Positions 30,119 to 41,183 of a stretch of DNA of 64,000 bases are shown in pieces. Origin of the DNA: Citrobacter sp. FP75 (GTDB lineage: Bacteria; Pseudomonadota; Gammaproteobacteria; Enterobacterales; Enterobacteriaceae); the NCBI RefSeq assembly GCF_018342065.1, contig NZ_JAFDOE010000001.1, forward strand, positions 496,001 through 560,000. The letters run 5' to 3'. Within the stretch, counting starts at the first letter, position 1. Each line of letters opens with the position of its first letter. The notes under the pieces were generated by a model. It made no database searches and was not told the DNA's origin. It saw nothing but the letters and a program-made list of their open reading frames with translations. The position numbers were made by a program, and so were the translations under genes.

Positions 30119-30774
30119 AGGATTTTCATCCTTCTTTCCAGACGACGCAGAACGAAGCTCAGCACCAGGGTAATAATCAGATAGAACACCGCAACGGCGC
30201 TCCAGATTTCCAGTGCGCGGAAGTTACCGGCAATGATTTCCTGACCCTGACGGGTCAGTTCAGCGACGCCAATGACAATAAACAGTGAGGTATCTTTAAT
30301 GCTGATGATCCACTGGTTGCCCAGCGGCGGCAGCATACGACGCAGCGCGAGAGGCAAAATAACGTGACGAATCGTCTCTGTGCGAGAGAGACCCAGCGCC
30401 AGCCCGGCCTCGCTGAATCCTTTATGGATTGAGAGCACCGCGCCACGGGTGATTTCTGCGATGTAGGCACCGGAGTTAATCATGATGGTGACGACGGCGG
30501 CGCTGAAGGGATCAATGCGCAAGTCGTTAAACGCCATCGGCAGGGCGAAGTAGATAAACATCACCTGCACAACGATAGGCGTGCCGCGGATGACTTCGAT
30601 AAATACCAACGCAACGTGGTTGGCTATCCAACCGCCGAAGGTACGTGCAAAACCTGCTGCAAGTCCGATTACCAGACCGCCAGCCAGACCGAGGACCGAA
30701 ATCCACAGGGTCATTTTGGCGCCTTCGATTAAGAGCGGAATGGCGGGCCAAATAGCACTCCAGTCAAACTGCAT
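30115..30774 (-). CDS. glnP: Glutamine ABC transporter permease GlnP
   Basis: Membrane subunit of the glutamine importer, 219 residues. It has about five membrane helices and the HisMQ-type permease loop [35 protein letters not shown] (about residues 120-155), which contacts GlnQ. It follows glnH after 108 bp that hold a REP-like hairpin, and overlaps glnQ by 4 bp. Confidence 0.97.
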   Translation of the reverse strand: MQFDWSAIWPAIPLLIEGAKMTLWISVLGLAGGLVIGLAAGFARTFGGWIANHVALVFIEVIRGTPIVVQVMFIYFALPMAFNDLRIDPFSAAVVTIMINSGAYIAEITRGAVLSIHKGFSEAGLALGLSRTETIRHVILPLALRRMLPPLGNQWIISIKDTSLFIVIGVAELTRQGQEIIAGNFRALEIWSAVAVFYLIITLVLSFVLRRLERRMKIL

Positions 30775-30832
30775 ATGTCGTTCCTGTTACCGTGGTGAGA
30801 AAAACAATGAGCCATAACGTGATGACTCAAAA

Positions 30833-30866
30833 TTGTAGGCCCGGCACGCGTTAGCGCCACCGGGCG
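30833..30866. repeat. REP-like hairpin between glnH and glnP
   Basis: GCCCGG (30839-30844) and CCGGGC (30860-30865) within TTGTAGGCCCGGC...GCGCCACCGGGCG. It is a REP-family unit inside the operon. It could stabilise the upstream glnH mRNA and so raise binding protein over permease, as known for malE-malF. Confidence 0.75.
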
Positions 30867-30882
30867 TTACAGAAGGCTGTAT

Positions 30883-31716
<834 letters not shown>

Positions 31717-31784
31717 TTAACAAGAAGGTGCTACGTTTTGCTGCACAATAAGTAGGGCAAAGCAGGCCGTCTGCACTGTTCTGG

Positions 31785-31801
31785 GGCGCTAATTTGGTGC
31801 A
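31785..31801. promoter_or_regulatory. NtrC-like enhancer upstream of glnH
   Basis: GGCGCTAATTTGGTGCA matches the NtrC pattern TGCACYAWAWTGGTGCA at 14 of 17 positions. A further GGTGCA half-site lies at about 31812-31817. Its place 87-118 bp upstream of the sigma-54 promoter is normal for NtrC. Confidence 0.68.
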
Positions 31802-31934
31802 TGAATAGTGCGGTGCAAACGATATGACTATTTAGCGTAAAAATTGTTGATAAAACAATCTTTCGTTAACGATTGTGTGAAGTGATTATTACAAATATTT
31901 TACTTTACAGCGACGGGTGATCAATGTTACGCAC

Positions 31935-31967
31935 CAAAAAAGTGCAAAACCCCCGCCAGGGCGAGGG
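31935..31967 (-). terminator. dps Rho-independent terminator
   Basis: On the minus strand CCCTCGCC-CT-GGCGGGGG is followed by TTTTGCACTTTTTT. It begins about 28 bp after the dps stop. Confidence 0.82.
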
Positions 31968-31994
31968 TGATATAGGTATTTCTTATCATGGACG

Positions 31995-32519
<525 letters not shown>

Positions 32520-32546
32520 TTATGTCCCAGGTCATTCAACGAGAGT

Positions 32547-32601
32547 AAGTATAGACCTAAATTCAGCTTTATTTTTCTGGCCTTACCTATCACTTTAATA
32601 G
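32547..32601 (-). promoter_or_regulatory. dps promoter with OxyR-type site
   Basis: The minus strand reads CTATACTT at 32554-32547, a good sigma-S/sigma-70 -10, about 50 bp before the ATG. Upstream, CTAT-N7-ATAG (32587-32601) matches the inner pair of the OxyR ATAG-N7-CTAT ladder; the outer elements are weak. E. coli dps is controlled by OxyR and sigma S. Confidence 0.7.
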
Positions 32602-32627
32602 CGAGCAGTATGTGAAATATAAATATT

Positions 32628-32656
32628 CAATTAGATCAATTATATAGATCGAATTG
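32628..32656. repeat. Imperfect palindrome upstream of dps
   Basis: CAATTAGATC (32628-32637) and GATCGAATTG (32647-32656) pair at 9 of 10 positions across a 9-base AT spacer. It lies about 130-158 bp upstream of dps, in the AT-rich gap between dps and rhtA. Function unknown. Confidence 0.6.
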
Positions 32657-32753
32657 TAATTTGTTGTCAGTTATTTTTTCTGAGTGTTGATATTTGAGGT
32701 AAATAGGCAGTGCGAAAGAGTAGCGAGACAGGAATAATAATCATTGAGATAAA

Positions 32754-32794
32754 CAAAAAGATATTCTGCATGATTATGCAAACCATGCAGAATA
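32754..32794 (-). terminator. rhtA terminator
   Basis: A perfect 11-bp stem (TATTCTGCATG at 32762-32772 with CATGCAGAATA at 32784-32794) is followed on the minus strand by TCTTTTTG. It starts 9 bp after the rhtA stop. Confidence 0.8.
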
Positions 32795-32802
32795 GCGGTA
32801 GG

Positions 32803-33690
32803 TTAGTTCACGTCGAGCTGCTTAATTTGTGGCTCTTTACGGATGGTGAGCGTAGAACCCATTGAAGCGGCAATAATGGCACCCAGTGCCAGCATCTGTA
32901 CCATCGTTAGCGTCTCTCCGAGGAAGATCATTCCGGAAACTGCAGCCAGCGCAGGCTCCATGCTCATCAACGTGCCAAACGTGCGCGTGGGCAGACGCGT
33001 TAATGCGATCATCTCCAGCGAGTAGGGCAGTGCCGTAGAGAGGACGGCGACCGCCAGACCCAACGGCAGAAGCGACCAGTGCCACAGCGCATCTCCGGCC
33101 TGCATGACGCCCAGCGGAACGAAAATGATCGCCGCAATCAGCGAACCTACCGCCACAGTTGCCGGGCCGTGCTCTGCGCCAGCACGCTGGCCGGTAAGAA
33201 TATAGACAGCCCAGCAGGCACCAGCGGCCAGCGCCAGTGCGGCACCGGTTAAGTCTACCTGCGACACGTCCTGGCCCAACGGCAGCAGGAACCAGAGTCC
33301 GAGTACGGCCAGTGCCACCCAAACAAAATCAACAGGGCGTCGGGAAGAAAACAGCGCCACCGCCAGCGGTCCGGTGAACTCCAGCGCTACGGCAATTCCC
33401 AGCGGGACGGTCTGAATCGACAGGTAGAAGAGATAGTTCATCCCGCCCAACGACAGGCCGTAAAACAGCAGAGGAAGACGCTGCTCTTTGGCAAAGCGTA
33501 ACCGCCAGGGTTTAAAGAATGCGATGAGGATTAACGTTCCCAGCGCCAGACGTAGTGCGGTCACGCCAGGCGCGCCGACGAGCGGGAACAGCGATTTCGC
33601 CAGCGATGCGCCGCTTTGTATAGAGGACATCGCAATCAGCAAAACCAAAATAGGCAACCAGACTGGCGCTTTACGTGACGATCCCGGCAT
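32803..33690 (-). CDS. rhtA: Threonine/homoserine exporter RhtA
   Basis: Drug/metabolite transporter family (EamA) protein of 295 residues with ten hydrophobic segments in two EamA repeats. In E. coli it exports threonine, homoserine and other amino acids. Conserved stretches include ALRLALGTLILIAFFKPWR and ALPYSLEMIALTRLPTRTFGTLMSMEPALAA. The ATG at 33690 (MPGSSRKAP) matches E. coli; an ATG five codons upstream is possible. It is divergent from ompX. Confidence 0.95.
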   Translation of the reverse strand: MPGSSRKAPVWLPILVLLIAMSSIQSGASLAKSLFPLVGAPGVTALRLALGTLILIAFFKPWRLRFAKEQRLPLLFYGLSLGGMNYLFYLSIQTVPLGIAVALEFTGPLAVALFSSRRPVDFVWVALAVLGLWFLLPLGQDVSQVDLTGAALALAAGACWAVYILTGQRAGAEHGPATVAVGSLIAAIIFVPLGVMQAGDALWHWSLLPLGLAVAVLSTALPYSLEMIALTRLPTRTFGTLMSMEPALAAVSGMIFLGETLTMVQMLALGAIIAASMGSTLTIRKEPQIKQLDVN

Positions 33691-34043
33691 CCTTTCTCCT
33701 GTCAAATTATGTCAATAGAAGTAAAACAGCGAGTGTAATGGAAATACACACAGGTGGTTGAGTATTCGTTGAAAAAATTTTTGCTGAGATACGTACAATG
33801 GCATGAAATTGATGGATTAATAATCTGCGTGATTAGGAATGTTCTGGATGAATGTGCCGTGTTGTGCGCGCAATAATGGCATTATTCGTTATAAAAGTGA
33901 TGTTAATTGAAAGAGATAGCTGGATTTTGAAATGTTCTGTTACATGAAATTTTCCGTTAGACATCGCTAATCGCAAAGAGTTTCCCATCAATTTTTGGTA
34001 TATTTAAAACTTAAGATTTACTTGAAGCACATTTGAGGTGGTT
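33691..34043. promoter_or_regulatory. rhtA-ompX divergent region and ompX leader
   Basis: 353 AT-rich bases with no gene. The ompX promoter must lie near 33985-34012 (TATATTTAAAAC-type -10 candidates). The short leader ends in TTTGAGGTGGTT before the ATG; in E. coli and Salmonella this SD region is a target of the sRNA CyaR, and MicA also acts on ompX. I did not see a separate sRNA gene here. Confidence 0.55.
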
Positions 34044-34559
34044 ATGAAAAAAATTGCATGTCTTTCAGCACTGGCCGCTGTTCTGGCTTTCTCCGCAGGT
34101 TCCGCTGTCGCGTCTACTTCTACCGTTACCGGTGGTTATGCTCAGAGCGACGCTCAGGGCGCTGCGAACAAAATGAACGGTTTTAACCTGAAGTATCGTT
34201 ACGAGCAGGACAACAACCCGCTGGGCGTAATCGGTTCCTTCACTTACACTGAAAAAGATCGTACCGATGCTTCTGGCGACTACAACAAAACCCAGTACTA
34301 CGGCATCACTGCGGGTCCTGCTTACCGTCTGAACGACTGGGCAAGCATCTACGGTGTAGTGGGTGTTGGCTACGGTAAATTCCAGAACGCGGCATCCCCG
34401 GCTGATAACCACACCACCAGCGACTACGGTTTCTCTTACGGTGCTGGTCTGCAGTTCAACCCGATCGAAAACGTTGCCCTGGACTTCTCTTACGAGCAGA
34501 GCCGTATTCGTAGCGTTGACGTAGGTACCTGGATCGCGGGTGTTGGTTACCGCTTCTAA
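34044..34559 (+). CDS. ompX: Outer-membrane protein OmpX
   Basis: Eight-stranded outer-membrane barrel of the Ail/OmpX family, 171 residues with signal peptide KKIACLSALAAVLAFSAGSAVA. The barrel ends GTWIAGVGYRF with the C-terminal Phe that BAM recognises. The ATG at 34044 follows GAGGTGG; a GTG/ATG two codons upstream is less likely. The third extracellular loop (NAASPADNHTTSD) differs from E. coli, as expected for a surface loop. A bidirectional terminator follows. Confidence 0.97.
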   Translation: MKKIACLSALAAVLAFSAGSAVASTSTVTGGYAQSDAQGAANKMNGFNLKYRYEQDNNPLGVIGSFTYTEKDRTDASGDYNKTQYYGITAGPAYRLNDWASIYGVVGVGYGKFQNAASPADNHTTSDYGFSYGAGLQFNPIENVALDFSYEQSRIRSVDVGTWIAGVGYRF

Positions 34560-34574
34560 TCACTTCGGTGATAT

Positions 34575-34606
34575 AAAAAATCCGCCTCACGGGGCGGATT
34601 TTTTTT
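34575..34606. terminator. Bidirectional terminator between ompX and opgE
   Basis: AAAAAATCCGCC-TCACGG-GGCGGATTTTTTTT has an A-run on one side and a T-run on the other. It can end ompX (+) and opgE (-) transcripts. Confidence 0.92.
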
Positions 34607-34623
34607 GCCTGCAATTTGCGAGG

Positions 34624-36210
34624 TTAACGTGATTTGGTTTCGAAGATGTCGGTGCCAAGATGGTTGTAGTCCACCTTCTGTAATTTGAAGTTGGTGATAT
34701 ACACCGGTCCGGCCTTTTTCTCTGAGATAAAACGGTAGCGGTTAGTGATTTCTTTTGCGCTGATCCCCGTCCACTGTGAGAAGAAGCTCAGGAAGTCGTT
34801 CGCAGAACGACGGGCTTTAATGACCCTATGTGCTTTATCGTCGCTGGATATCACCATAAACGGCACCTGGAAATTCTGCTGGAATTGATCGTCGTGCGCC
34901 AGGTACTGCACCTCTTTTCCGCGTTCTTTAAAGGCGAGGCCATGATCGGAGAAGTAGACCATCGAGAAGCTGTCGCCGCTATTACGCAGTTGATCGTAGA
35001 GTTGGCGCAGCAGGTCATCGGTCTGCTTCATGGTGTACAGATAACACGACGTCTCTCTTGACTGGACGAAGGTCTCATATTTCCCCTGGGTACGGTCGCA
35101 GGCTTGCGGATGTGAACCCATCAGGTGCAGCACGATGAGCTGGGGTTGAGTGCGCTCCGTTTCTAATACCTGGGCGGTCATTTTCAACAGCGCTTCATCG
35201 CGGGTGTTCTTATCGGCTTCGAAGTCGCCGTTTTTCAGGAAGTGAACCTCGTCAGCGCGCTTGGCGATACTGGCGATGGCCGTATCATATTCACCGATCT
35301 GCCCCTGATTAGAGAACCACCACGTCTGGAACCCGGCGCGGTTGGCGAGGGTGACAAAGTTATCCTGGAACTGCGGCTTATCATCGACCACCCGATTAAG
35401 CGTTAAGCCCAGTGATTTCTGCGTTGACCCGCTGGCCGCGATGTAATCTGCAAAAATATAGCCGTTAACGCTGCTGGCAAAGGGCGTGTTATCCCAGTGA
35501 CCGCCGAACGCGCCTAACGCATCACGGCGGGCGCTTTCACCGATGACCACGACATAGGTGTGGTACCTGGGTTTCACCGCCGTCACCGTCCAGCTGTCTT
35601 TGACGCTCGAAAGCTTCGCCATGCGCTCCTGTTCGTCGAGGACTTCGTGGTTATTGACGATAACGTCCTTGGCAAAGCGGAACACCGGATAGCCGGTATC
35701 TTTCAATTTAAAGACGCCGCCCCAGGCCAGATTTTGCACGGGCGTGACAAAGAACGCCACAATGCTGACCAACAAGCACAGACTGTCGAGCTTATTCCAG
35801 CGGCGTTTGGTCGCGTCTTTTTTACGTCGTACGGCGAGTACGCCAAGGGCGAAGATAAATACCCCGACCAGGTAGTTGTACCAGGGGAAAATGGTCAGGA
35901 TTTCGGTGGACTCTTCCATGTTGGTCGAGTGCAGCGCCAGCAGGGTATTGAAGTTTGGCGAGCCGTAAGCCTGACCAAACGGGAAGTACATCGCTGCAAT
36001 CAGTGAACAAATGCCAATCAGCACTTTTTGCGTGCGCGGCGCATAGCGCCACAGCAGCAGCAATATACAGGTAAAGGCGACGCTATAAAGCAGGCTAAGC
36101 GGGTAGCCCAATGCGAGGTTTATCAGCAGAGACTGTAGGAAATAAAAGCCAGTCCACGGGCTAAGCGCCCGGCTACGAGCAATAAGTGAATCTTTGAGGG
36201 TTAAATTCAT
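34624..36210 (-). CDS. opgE: Phosphoethanolamine transferase OpgE (YbiP)
   Basis: EptA-like inner-membrane enzyme of 528 residues that adds phosphoethanolamine to osmoregulated periplasmic glucans. About five N-terminal helices (residues 20-190) precede a periplasmic sulfatase-fold domain. Metal and nucleophile motifs are VVVIGESARRDALGAFGG, LHLMGSHPQACDR and MVYFSDHGLAFKERG. The ATG at 36210 (MNLTLKDSL) matches E. coli; upstream in-frame ATGs add up to 50 unsupported residues. It is convergent with ompX. Confidence 0.93.
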   Translation of the reverse strand: MNLTLKDSLIARSRALSPWTGFYFLQSLLINLALGYPLSLLYSVAFTCILLLLWRYAPRTQKVLIGICSLIAAMYFPFGQAYGSPNFNTLLALHSTNMEESTEILTIFPWYNYLVGVFIFALGVLAVRRKKDATKRRWNKLDSLCLLVSIVAFFVTPVQNLAWGGVFKLKDTGYPVFRFAKDVIVNNHEVLDEQERMAKLSSVKDSWTVTAVKPRYHTYVVVIGESARRDALGAFGGHWDNTPFASSVNGYIFADYIAASGSTQKSLGLTLNRVVDDKPQFQDNFVTLANRAGFQTWWFSNQGQIGEYDTAIASIAKRADEVHFLKNGDFEADKNTRDEALLKMTAQVLETERTQPQLIVLHLMGSHPQACDRTQGKYETFVQSRETSCYLYTMKQTDDLLRQLYDQLRNSGDSFSMVYFSDHGLAFKERGKEVQYLAHDDQFQQNFQVPFMVISSDDKAHRVIKARRSANDFLSFFSQWTGISAKEITNRYRFISEKKAGPVYITNFKLQKVDYNHLGTDIFETKSR

Positions 36211-36464
36211 ATGCCACTGTTGCAAAAACGCCATGTGCTTACCCTGGCGCAAAGGGTCATTGCCTGCCTGAGAGAGCGAGAAGAGGGATGAGGTCCGCAT
36301 CTGCGAGCCGCTATATACGCAGGGCTGCGAAAAGATAGAGTTTGTGCGAGAGAAGGTCAACTACTACAAAGAAAATGTTTTGCGAGGGAGATGGCAAAAC
36401 GGACAAAAAGAAGGGTTATTGTGGGAAACTGACCAGCGCATCGACGTTACGGCAGGAAAATGAA

Positions 36465-36484
36465 GCGGCGTACCGCGACGCCGC
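36465..36484 (-). terminator. Hairpin directly after mntS
   Basis: GCGGCGT-ACCGCG-ACGCCGC forms a GC-rich 7-bp stem one base after the mntS stop. On the minus strand it is followed by TTCATTTT, a weak T-tract. Likely terminator of the mntS (RybA) transcript. Confidence 0.65.
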
Positions 36485-36485
36485 A

Positions 36486-36614
36486 TTATTTTCCGGAGGG
36501 TTTATCCTGCTCTGGTTTGCCGTTGATCATGTCGCACAGCATAGAGATCAGCATCAACCGTACTTTAAAAGGAGAGTGACTAAACACGCGTATACACCTC
36601 TTGAATTCATTCAT
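36486..36614 (-). CDS. mntS: Small protein MntS (manganese homeostasis; RybA RNA)
   Basis: A 42-residue protein too short for usual gene finding, read as MNEFKRCIRVFSHSPFKVRL then MLISMLCDMINGKPEQDKPSGK. It is almost identical to E. coli MntS, which raises cytoplasmic manganese by opposing the exporter MntP. AGGAGG stands 5 bases before the ATG. It lies between opgE and mntR, as in E. coli, and the upstream MntR box predicts repression when manganese is plentiful. The K-12 transcript was first recorded as the sRNA RybA. Confidence 0.93.
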   Translation of the reverse strand: MNEFKRCIRVFSHSPFKVRLMLISMLCDMINGKPEQDKPSGK

Positions 36615-36673
36615 ATGAACCTCCTGACTTCACGATCCCATCAGTCCTTGAGGGATGTCTTTATTATATACAG

Positions 36674-36691
36674 ATATAGCACAGGCTATAT
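36674..36691. promoter_or_regulatory. MntR box upstream of mntS
   Basis: ATATAGC-ACAG-GCTATAT is a perfect 7-bp dyad and matches the E. coli MntR operator form ACATAGC-AAAG-GCTATGT. It is 60 bp upstream of the mntS start and 110 bp upstream of mntR, so it could serve mntS and possibly mntR. Confidence 0.88.
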
Positions 36692-36801
36692 TATATAGCT
36701 ATTGCTAAAACGTTAAATTTTTGTGCCCACGCAACTCTGGTTTACAATGAGCGCTCATCTAATCAGATGCCGTTAACGCGTCACAAGAACGAGGAAGCAG
36801 A

Positions 36802-37275
36802 ATGAGTCGTCGCGCAGGTACGCCAACAACAAAAAAAGTGACGCAATTGGTGAATGTTGAGGAACATGTTGAAGGGTTTCGTCAGGTCAGGGAGGCGCAC
36901 CGTCGCGAACTGATTGATGATTACGTGGAGCTGATTTCCGATCTCATTATCGAAGTAGGGGAGGCGCGTCAGGTGGATATGGCCGCCCGGCTTGGCGTTT
37001 CCCAACCCACCGTCGCCAAGATGCTCAAGCGCCTTGCCTCCGTGGGGTTGATTGAAATGATTCCCTGGCGTGGCGTGTTCTTAACCGCAGAAGGTGAAAA
37101 ACTGGCTCAGGAGAGTCGCGAACGTCATCAGATCGTAGAAAATTTTCTGCTGATGTTAGGCATCAGCCCGGAAATTGCCCGCCGCGATGCGGAAGGGATG
37201 GAACACCACGTGAGCAAGGAAACGCTGGAGGCTTTTAGCCGCTTTACCCAACAGCAAGGAACAGGCTCTGAATGA
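36802..37275 (+). CDS. mntR: Manganese-responsive regulator MntR
   Basis: DtxR/MntR-family dimeric regulator of 157 residues. The winged HTH spans about 35-100 ([53 protein letters not shown]). The metal-binding dimerisation domain follows with [31 protein letters not shown], which carries the His and Glu ligands. In E. coli it represses mntH and mntS and activates mntP. AGGAAGCAGA precedes the ATG. It overlaps ybiR by 4 bp. Confidence 0.96.
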   Translation: MSRRAGTPTTKKVTQLVNVEEHVEGFRQVREAHRRELIDDYVELISDLIIEVGEARQVDMAARLGVSQPTVAKMLKRLASVGLIEMIPWRGVFLTAEGEKLAQESRERHQIVENFLLMLGISPEIARRDAEGMEHHVSKETLEAFSRFTQQQGTGSE

Positions 37276-38381
37276 GTTTTCCTTTATTACGCGCATTGCA
37301 GCGCGATCGTTTTTTCCAACTGCTAATCATCACCGGTATTGTACTGAGTTTGTTCACACCGTTTGCCCCTCGGAGCTGGCCGGGGGCCATTGACTGGCAT
37401 ACGATCATTACGCTTGGCGGCCTGATGCTCCTCACCAAAGGCGTGGAGCTAAGCGGTTATTTTGATGTGCTAGGCCGCAAGATGACCCGCCGCTTCAAAA
37501 CGGAACGTCAGTTGGCGATATTTATGGTGCTCGCGGCGGCGTTACTGTCGACGTTTCTGACCAACGATGTCGCTCTTTTTATTGTGGTGCCGCTGACCAT
37601 CACCCTGAAAAAGCTGTGCGCGATCCCGGTAAACCGGCTCATTATTTTTGAGGCGCTGGCGGTGAATGCGGGATCGCTGCTGACACCGATCGGTAATCCG
37701 CAAAATATCCTGATGTGGGGGCGCTCCGGGTTGTCATTCGCCGCGTTTACCTGGCAAATGGCGCCGCTTGCCGGTGCGATGATGCTGACGCTGGTGGTGC
37801 TGTGCTGGTTCAGTTTTCCGCGTACAGCGTTGCACTATCATACCGGCACGCGTGCGCCGGACTGGCAGCCCCGGCTGGTGTGGAGTTGCCTGGCACTGTA
37901 TATCGTCTTTCTGACGGCACTGGAGCTAAAGCAAGAGCTGTGGGGGCTGGCGATTGTAGCGGCAGGCTTTATGGTGCTGGCTCGCCGTGTGATCTTCAGC
38001 GTGGACTGGACGCTGCTGCTGGTGTTTATGGCGATGTTTATCGATGTACACCTGTTGACGCAGTTACCCGTACTCCAGGGTATTTCGGGTCACTTTGGCA
38101 CGCTTTCACAACCCGGACTATGGCTGACGGCAATTGGCCTGTCGCAGTTTATCAGTAATGTACCCAGCACTATTTTGCTACTGAATTACGTTCCGCCAAC
38201 GCTGTTGCTGGCCTGGGCTGTCAATATTGGCGGTTTTGGCCTGTTACCGGGATCGCTGGCGAATCTTATTGCTTTACGCATGGCAAACGACCGGCGTATC
38301 TGGTGGCGTTTTCATTGGTATTCGGTGCCGATGCTGTTTTGGGCGGCGCTGGTGGGGTATGGTTTGCTGCTGTTGCGATAG
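37272..38381 (+). CDS. ybiR: ArsB/NhaD-superfamily anion transporter YbiR
   Basis: Inner-membrane protein of 369 residues with roughly ten hydrophobic segments. [40 protein letters not shown] and [16 protein letters not shown] are the paired re-entrant motifs of the citrate/arsenite transporter superfamily. Substrate unknown. Its 4-bp overlap with mntR suggests joint expression and a possible metal- or anion-linked role, but this is inference. Confidence 0.9.
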   Translation: MSFPLLRALQRDRFFQLLIITGIVLSLFTPFAPRSWPGAIDWHTIITLGGLMLLTKGVELSGYFDVLGRKMTRRFKTERQLAIFMVLAAALLSTFLTNDVALFIVVPLTITLKKLCAIPVNRLIIFEALAVNAGSLLTPIGNPQNILMWGRSGLSFAAFTWQMAPLAGAMMLTLVVLCWFSFPRTALHYHTGTRAPDWQPRLVWSCLALYIVFLTALELKQELWGLAIVAAGFMVLARRVIFSVDWTLLLVFMAMFIDVHLLTQLPVLQGISGHFGTLSQPGLWLTAIGLSQFISNVPSTILLLNYVPPTLLLAWAVNIGGFGLLPGSLANLIALRMANDRRIWWRFHWYSVPMLFWAALVGYGLLLLR

Positions 38382-38400
38382 TTGCGGCACAGAGACAATA

Positions 38401-38429
38401 AAAAAGGCGGATGAATCATCCGCCTTTTT
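38401..38429. terminator. Bidirectional terminator between ybiR and ldtB
   Basis: AAAAA-GGCGGATG-AAT-CATCCGCC-TTTTT: perfect 8-bp stem with A and T runs on the two sides, between convergent genes. Confidence 0.93.
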
Positions 38430-38443
38430 CGTTTCAGGTCTGC

Positions 38444-39364
38444 TTAGTTCAGACGAACCGGCATACCGGAACGGTTCTGGACGGCCTGCTCAACAACGGC
38501 CTGATCGACGTCCGGTTGACCGGTGATGCTGGTAATGCTCTTGTTCAGCGTAATCGGTACGATTTCGCCACCTTCGAACTGCTCTTCAGTGGTAGACAGT
38601 GGATTATGTACCTCGATGTAACGGCTACCGTCTGGTTCGGTCGTGGCTTTTACCGGTTCATCGATAAACTGGACGCGCGTGCCAACCGGAACGTTTTCAA
38701 ACAGGAACTTGATGTCTTCATTACGCAGACGCACGCAACCGTGGCTGACGCGTAAGCCGACGCCGAAGTTCGCGTTGGTCCCGTGGATGGCATACAGGCG
38801 ACCGATATACAGTGCGTACAGGCCCATCGGGTTATCCGGACCGGCTGGAACAACCGCTGGCAGCGGTTCGCCCGCAGCGCGGTATTCAGCGTGCATCTTG
38901 GCAGTTGGCGTCCAGGTCGGACCCGCTTTCTTACGCTCAACTTTGGTGGTCCAGTTGATCGGCGTGTCTTTGCCTAACTGGCCGATACCAATCGGTAAAA
39001 CGATAACGGTGTTGGTGCCTTTCGGGTAGTAGTACAGACGCATTTCTGCGCTGTTGATAACAATACCTTCATGCACGGTATCCGGCAGGATCAGCTGCTG
39101 AGGAATGTTCAGCACGGTGCCGCCCTTCGGCAGGAAGGTATCCACGCCCGGGTTGGCTTCCAGCATGTTGGACAAACCCATCTGGTATTCAGCCGCATAG
39201 TACTCCAGCGGTTGGGTGTTGCCTTCAGGAATGGTGATGACCTGGTTCTGGCCAATCAAACGGCTACCATCGGTAGGCAGCGGGTACGTGACGGCTGAGG
39301 CAGTGTTACAAAAACCAACTACTGCGAGTGCCGCCGCGAAAAGCGTTGTCAATTTCATATTCAT
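38444..39364 (-). CDS. ldtB: L,D-transpeptidase LdtB (YbiS)
   Basis: Periplasmic enzyme of 306 residues that attaches Braun lipoprotein (Lpp) to meso-DAP in peptidoglycan. It has a signal peptide ([20 protein letters not shown]), a LysM-like segment ([22 protein letters not shown], about 55-76), and the YkuD catalytic domain with [22 protein letters not shown], in which C210 is the nucleophile. It is divergent from ybiT. E. coli has two further paralogues (ErfK, YcfS) elsewhere. Confidence 0.96.
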   Translation of the reverse strand: MNMKLTTLFAAALAVVGFCNTASAVTYPLPTDGSRLIGQNQVITIPEGNTQPLEYYAAEYQMGLSNMLEANPGVDTFLPKGGTVLNIPQQLILPDTVHEGIVINSAEMRLYYYPKGTNTVIVLPIGIGQLGKDTPINWTTKVERKKAGPTWTPTAKMHAEYRAAGEPLPAVVPAGPDNPMGLYALYIGRLYAIHGTNANFGVGLRVSHGCVRLRNEDIKFLFENVPVGTRVQFIDEPVKATTEPDGSRYIEVHNPLSTTEEQFEGGEIVPITLNKSITSITGQPDVDQAVVEQAVQNRSGMPVRLN

Positions 39365-39589
39365 TTTTGCGAGATTCTGAAGCCTGGCAGGCTAGTGGGT
39401 TGAGATTTATGTAGTGTTGGGCACGCATTATATGTGCATTCTATGCAACAAGGAATTCGGATGTGTACTAAATCACATTTTTTTCCGTTTGGTTTCACTT
39501 TATCCCTCTTGCATCAGAGGCGCGATCTTATCGCAGAGTTATGGCATAATAAGCGGTTCGTCACATATTTCTTCTTTCAGGATACGCCA

Positions 39590-41182
39590 GTGTTAGTTTC
39601 CAGCAACGTCACCATGCAGTTCGGCAGTAAGCCGCTGTTTGAAAATATTTCCGTCAAATTTGGCGGCGGCAACCGTTACGGCCTGATTGGCGCCAACGGT
39701 AGCGGTAAATCCACTTTTATGAAAATTCTCGGCGGCGACCTCGAACCGACGCTGGGGAACGTTTCCCTCGATCCGAACGAACGCATCGGTAAGCTGCGTC
39801 AGGATCAGTTCGCTTTTGAAGAGTTCACCGTTCTGGACACCGTCATTATGGGTCATGCTGAACTGTGGGAAGTGAAGCAGGAACGTGACCGTATCTATGC
39901 GCTGCCGGAAATGAGCGAAGAAGACGGCTATAAAGTCGCGGATCTCGAAGTTAAATACGGCGAGATGGACGGCTATTCGGCAGAATCTCGTGCCGGTGAA
40001 CTGCTGCTGGGCGTCGGTATTCCGGTAGAACAACATTACGGCCCGATGAGCGAAGTTGCACCCGGCTGGAAGCTGCGTGTGCTGCTGGCGCAGGCGCTGT
40101 TCTCTAACCCGGACATCCTGCTGCTCGATGAACCAACCAACAACCTGGACATCGATACCATTCGTTGGCTGGAGCAGACGCTGAACGAGCGTGACAGCAC
40201 CATGATCATTATTTCGCACGACCGTCACTTCCTGAACATGGTTTGTACGCATATGGCGGATCTCGACTACGGCGAGCTGCGTGTTTATCCGGGTAACTAT
40301 GATGAATACATGACGGCAGCAACCCAGGCGCGTGAGCGTTTGTTGGCTGATAACGCCAAGAAAAAAGCGCAAATTGCCGACCTGCAATCCTTCGTTAGTC
40401 GCTTTAGCGCCAACGCCTCGAAATCCCGCCAGGCGACATCTCGTGCGCGTCAGATTGATAAAATCAAGCTCGACGAAGTAAAAGCGTCCAGCCGTCAGAA
40501 CCCATTCATCCGTTTCGAACAGGATAAGAAACTGTTCCGTAACGCGCTGGAAGTGGAAGCGCTGACCAAAGGTTTTGATAACGGCCCGCTGTTTAAAAAC
40601 TTCAATCTGCTGCTGGAAGTGGGCGAAAAGGTTGCCATCCTGGGGGCTAACGGCGTGGGTAAATCGACCATGCTGAAAGTACTTGTAGGCGACATGGCGC
40701 CGGATAACGGCACCGTTAAATGGTCTGAGAATGCGCAAATTGGCTACTACGCGCAGGATCACGAATATGAGTTCGAAAACGATTTGACCGTTTTTGAATG
40801 GATGAGCCAGTGGAAACAGGAAGGTGACGATGAGCAGGTTGTTCGCAGCTTCCTGGGTCGTCTGCTGTTCAGCCAGGACGATATCAAAAAGCCTGCTAAG
40901 GTGCTGTCCGGTGGTGAAAAAGGGCGCATGCTGTTCGGTAAACTGATGATGCAGAAACCGAATATTCTGGTGATGGACGAACCGACCAACCACCTGGACA
41001 TGGAATCGATTGAATCGCTGAACATGGCGCTGGAAATGTACCAGGGTACGCTGATCTTCGTTTCTCACGACCGCGAATTCGTCAGCTCGCTGGCCACCCG
41101 CGTGATTGAAATTACGCCGGAACGCGTGATCGACTTCACTGGTAACTACGAAGATTATCTGCGTAGCAAAGGCGTCGAATAA
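39590..41182 (+). CDS. ybiT: ABC-F family ATPase YbiT (GTG start)
   Basis: Soluble ABC-F protein of 530 residues, a paralogue of EttA that acts on the ribosome. Two ATPase domains: GANGSGKST (about residue 37) with [13 protein letters not shown], and GANGVGKST (about 350) with [12 protein letters not shown]. The linker ([35 protein letters not shown]) is the P-site tRNA interaction motif region. The start is GTG at 39590 (residues [11 protein letters not shown]) with AGGA upstream, giving the E. coli length. An ATG 52 codons earlier would cover the promoter. An ERIC element lies at its 3' end. Confidence 0.95.
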   Translation: MLVSSNVTMQFGSKPLFENISVKFGGGNRYGLIGANGSGKSTFMKILGGDLEPTLGNVSLDPNERIGKLRQDQFAFEEFTVLDTVIMGHAELWEVKQERDRIYALPEMSEEDGYKVADLEVKYGEMDGYSAESRAGELLLGVGIPVEQHYGPMSEVAPGWKLRVLLAQALFSNPDILLLDEPTNNLDIDTIRWLEQTLNERDSTMIIISHDRHFLNMVCTHMADLDYGELRVYPGNYDEYMTAATQARERLLADNAKKKAQIADLQSFVSRFSANASKSRQATSRARQIDKIKLDEVKASSRQNPFIRFEQDKKLFRNALEVEALTKGFDNGPLFKNFNLLLEVGEKVAILGANGVGKSTMLKVLVGDMAPDNGTVKWSENAQIGYYAQDHEYEFENDLTVFEWMSQWKQEGDDEQVVRSFLGRLLFSQDDIKKPAKVLSGGEKGRMLFGKLMMQKPNILVMDEPTNHLDMESIESLNMALEMYQGTLIFVSHDREFVSSLATRVIEITPERVIDFTGNYEDYLRSKGVE

Positions 41183-41183
41183 T

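Noticed and set aside
31843-31876. Alternative hairpins ATTGTT/AACAAT and ACAATC/GATTGT between dps and glnH as a riboswitch-like switch
   Set aside because: AT-rich, short arms; position lies beyond the dps terminator and well upstream of the glnH promoter, so it is probably not transcribed in either gene.
36342-36698. 118-codon plus-strand frame over the opgE-mntR gap
   Set aside because: It runs antisense through mntS, the MntR box and the hairpin, all of which match E. coli elements on the other strand.
39593-41068. Long open frame of 491 codons on the minus strand across ybiT
   Set aside because: It lies wholly antisense to a well-conserved ABC-F gene, has no family features, and reflects codon bias of the real gene.
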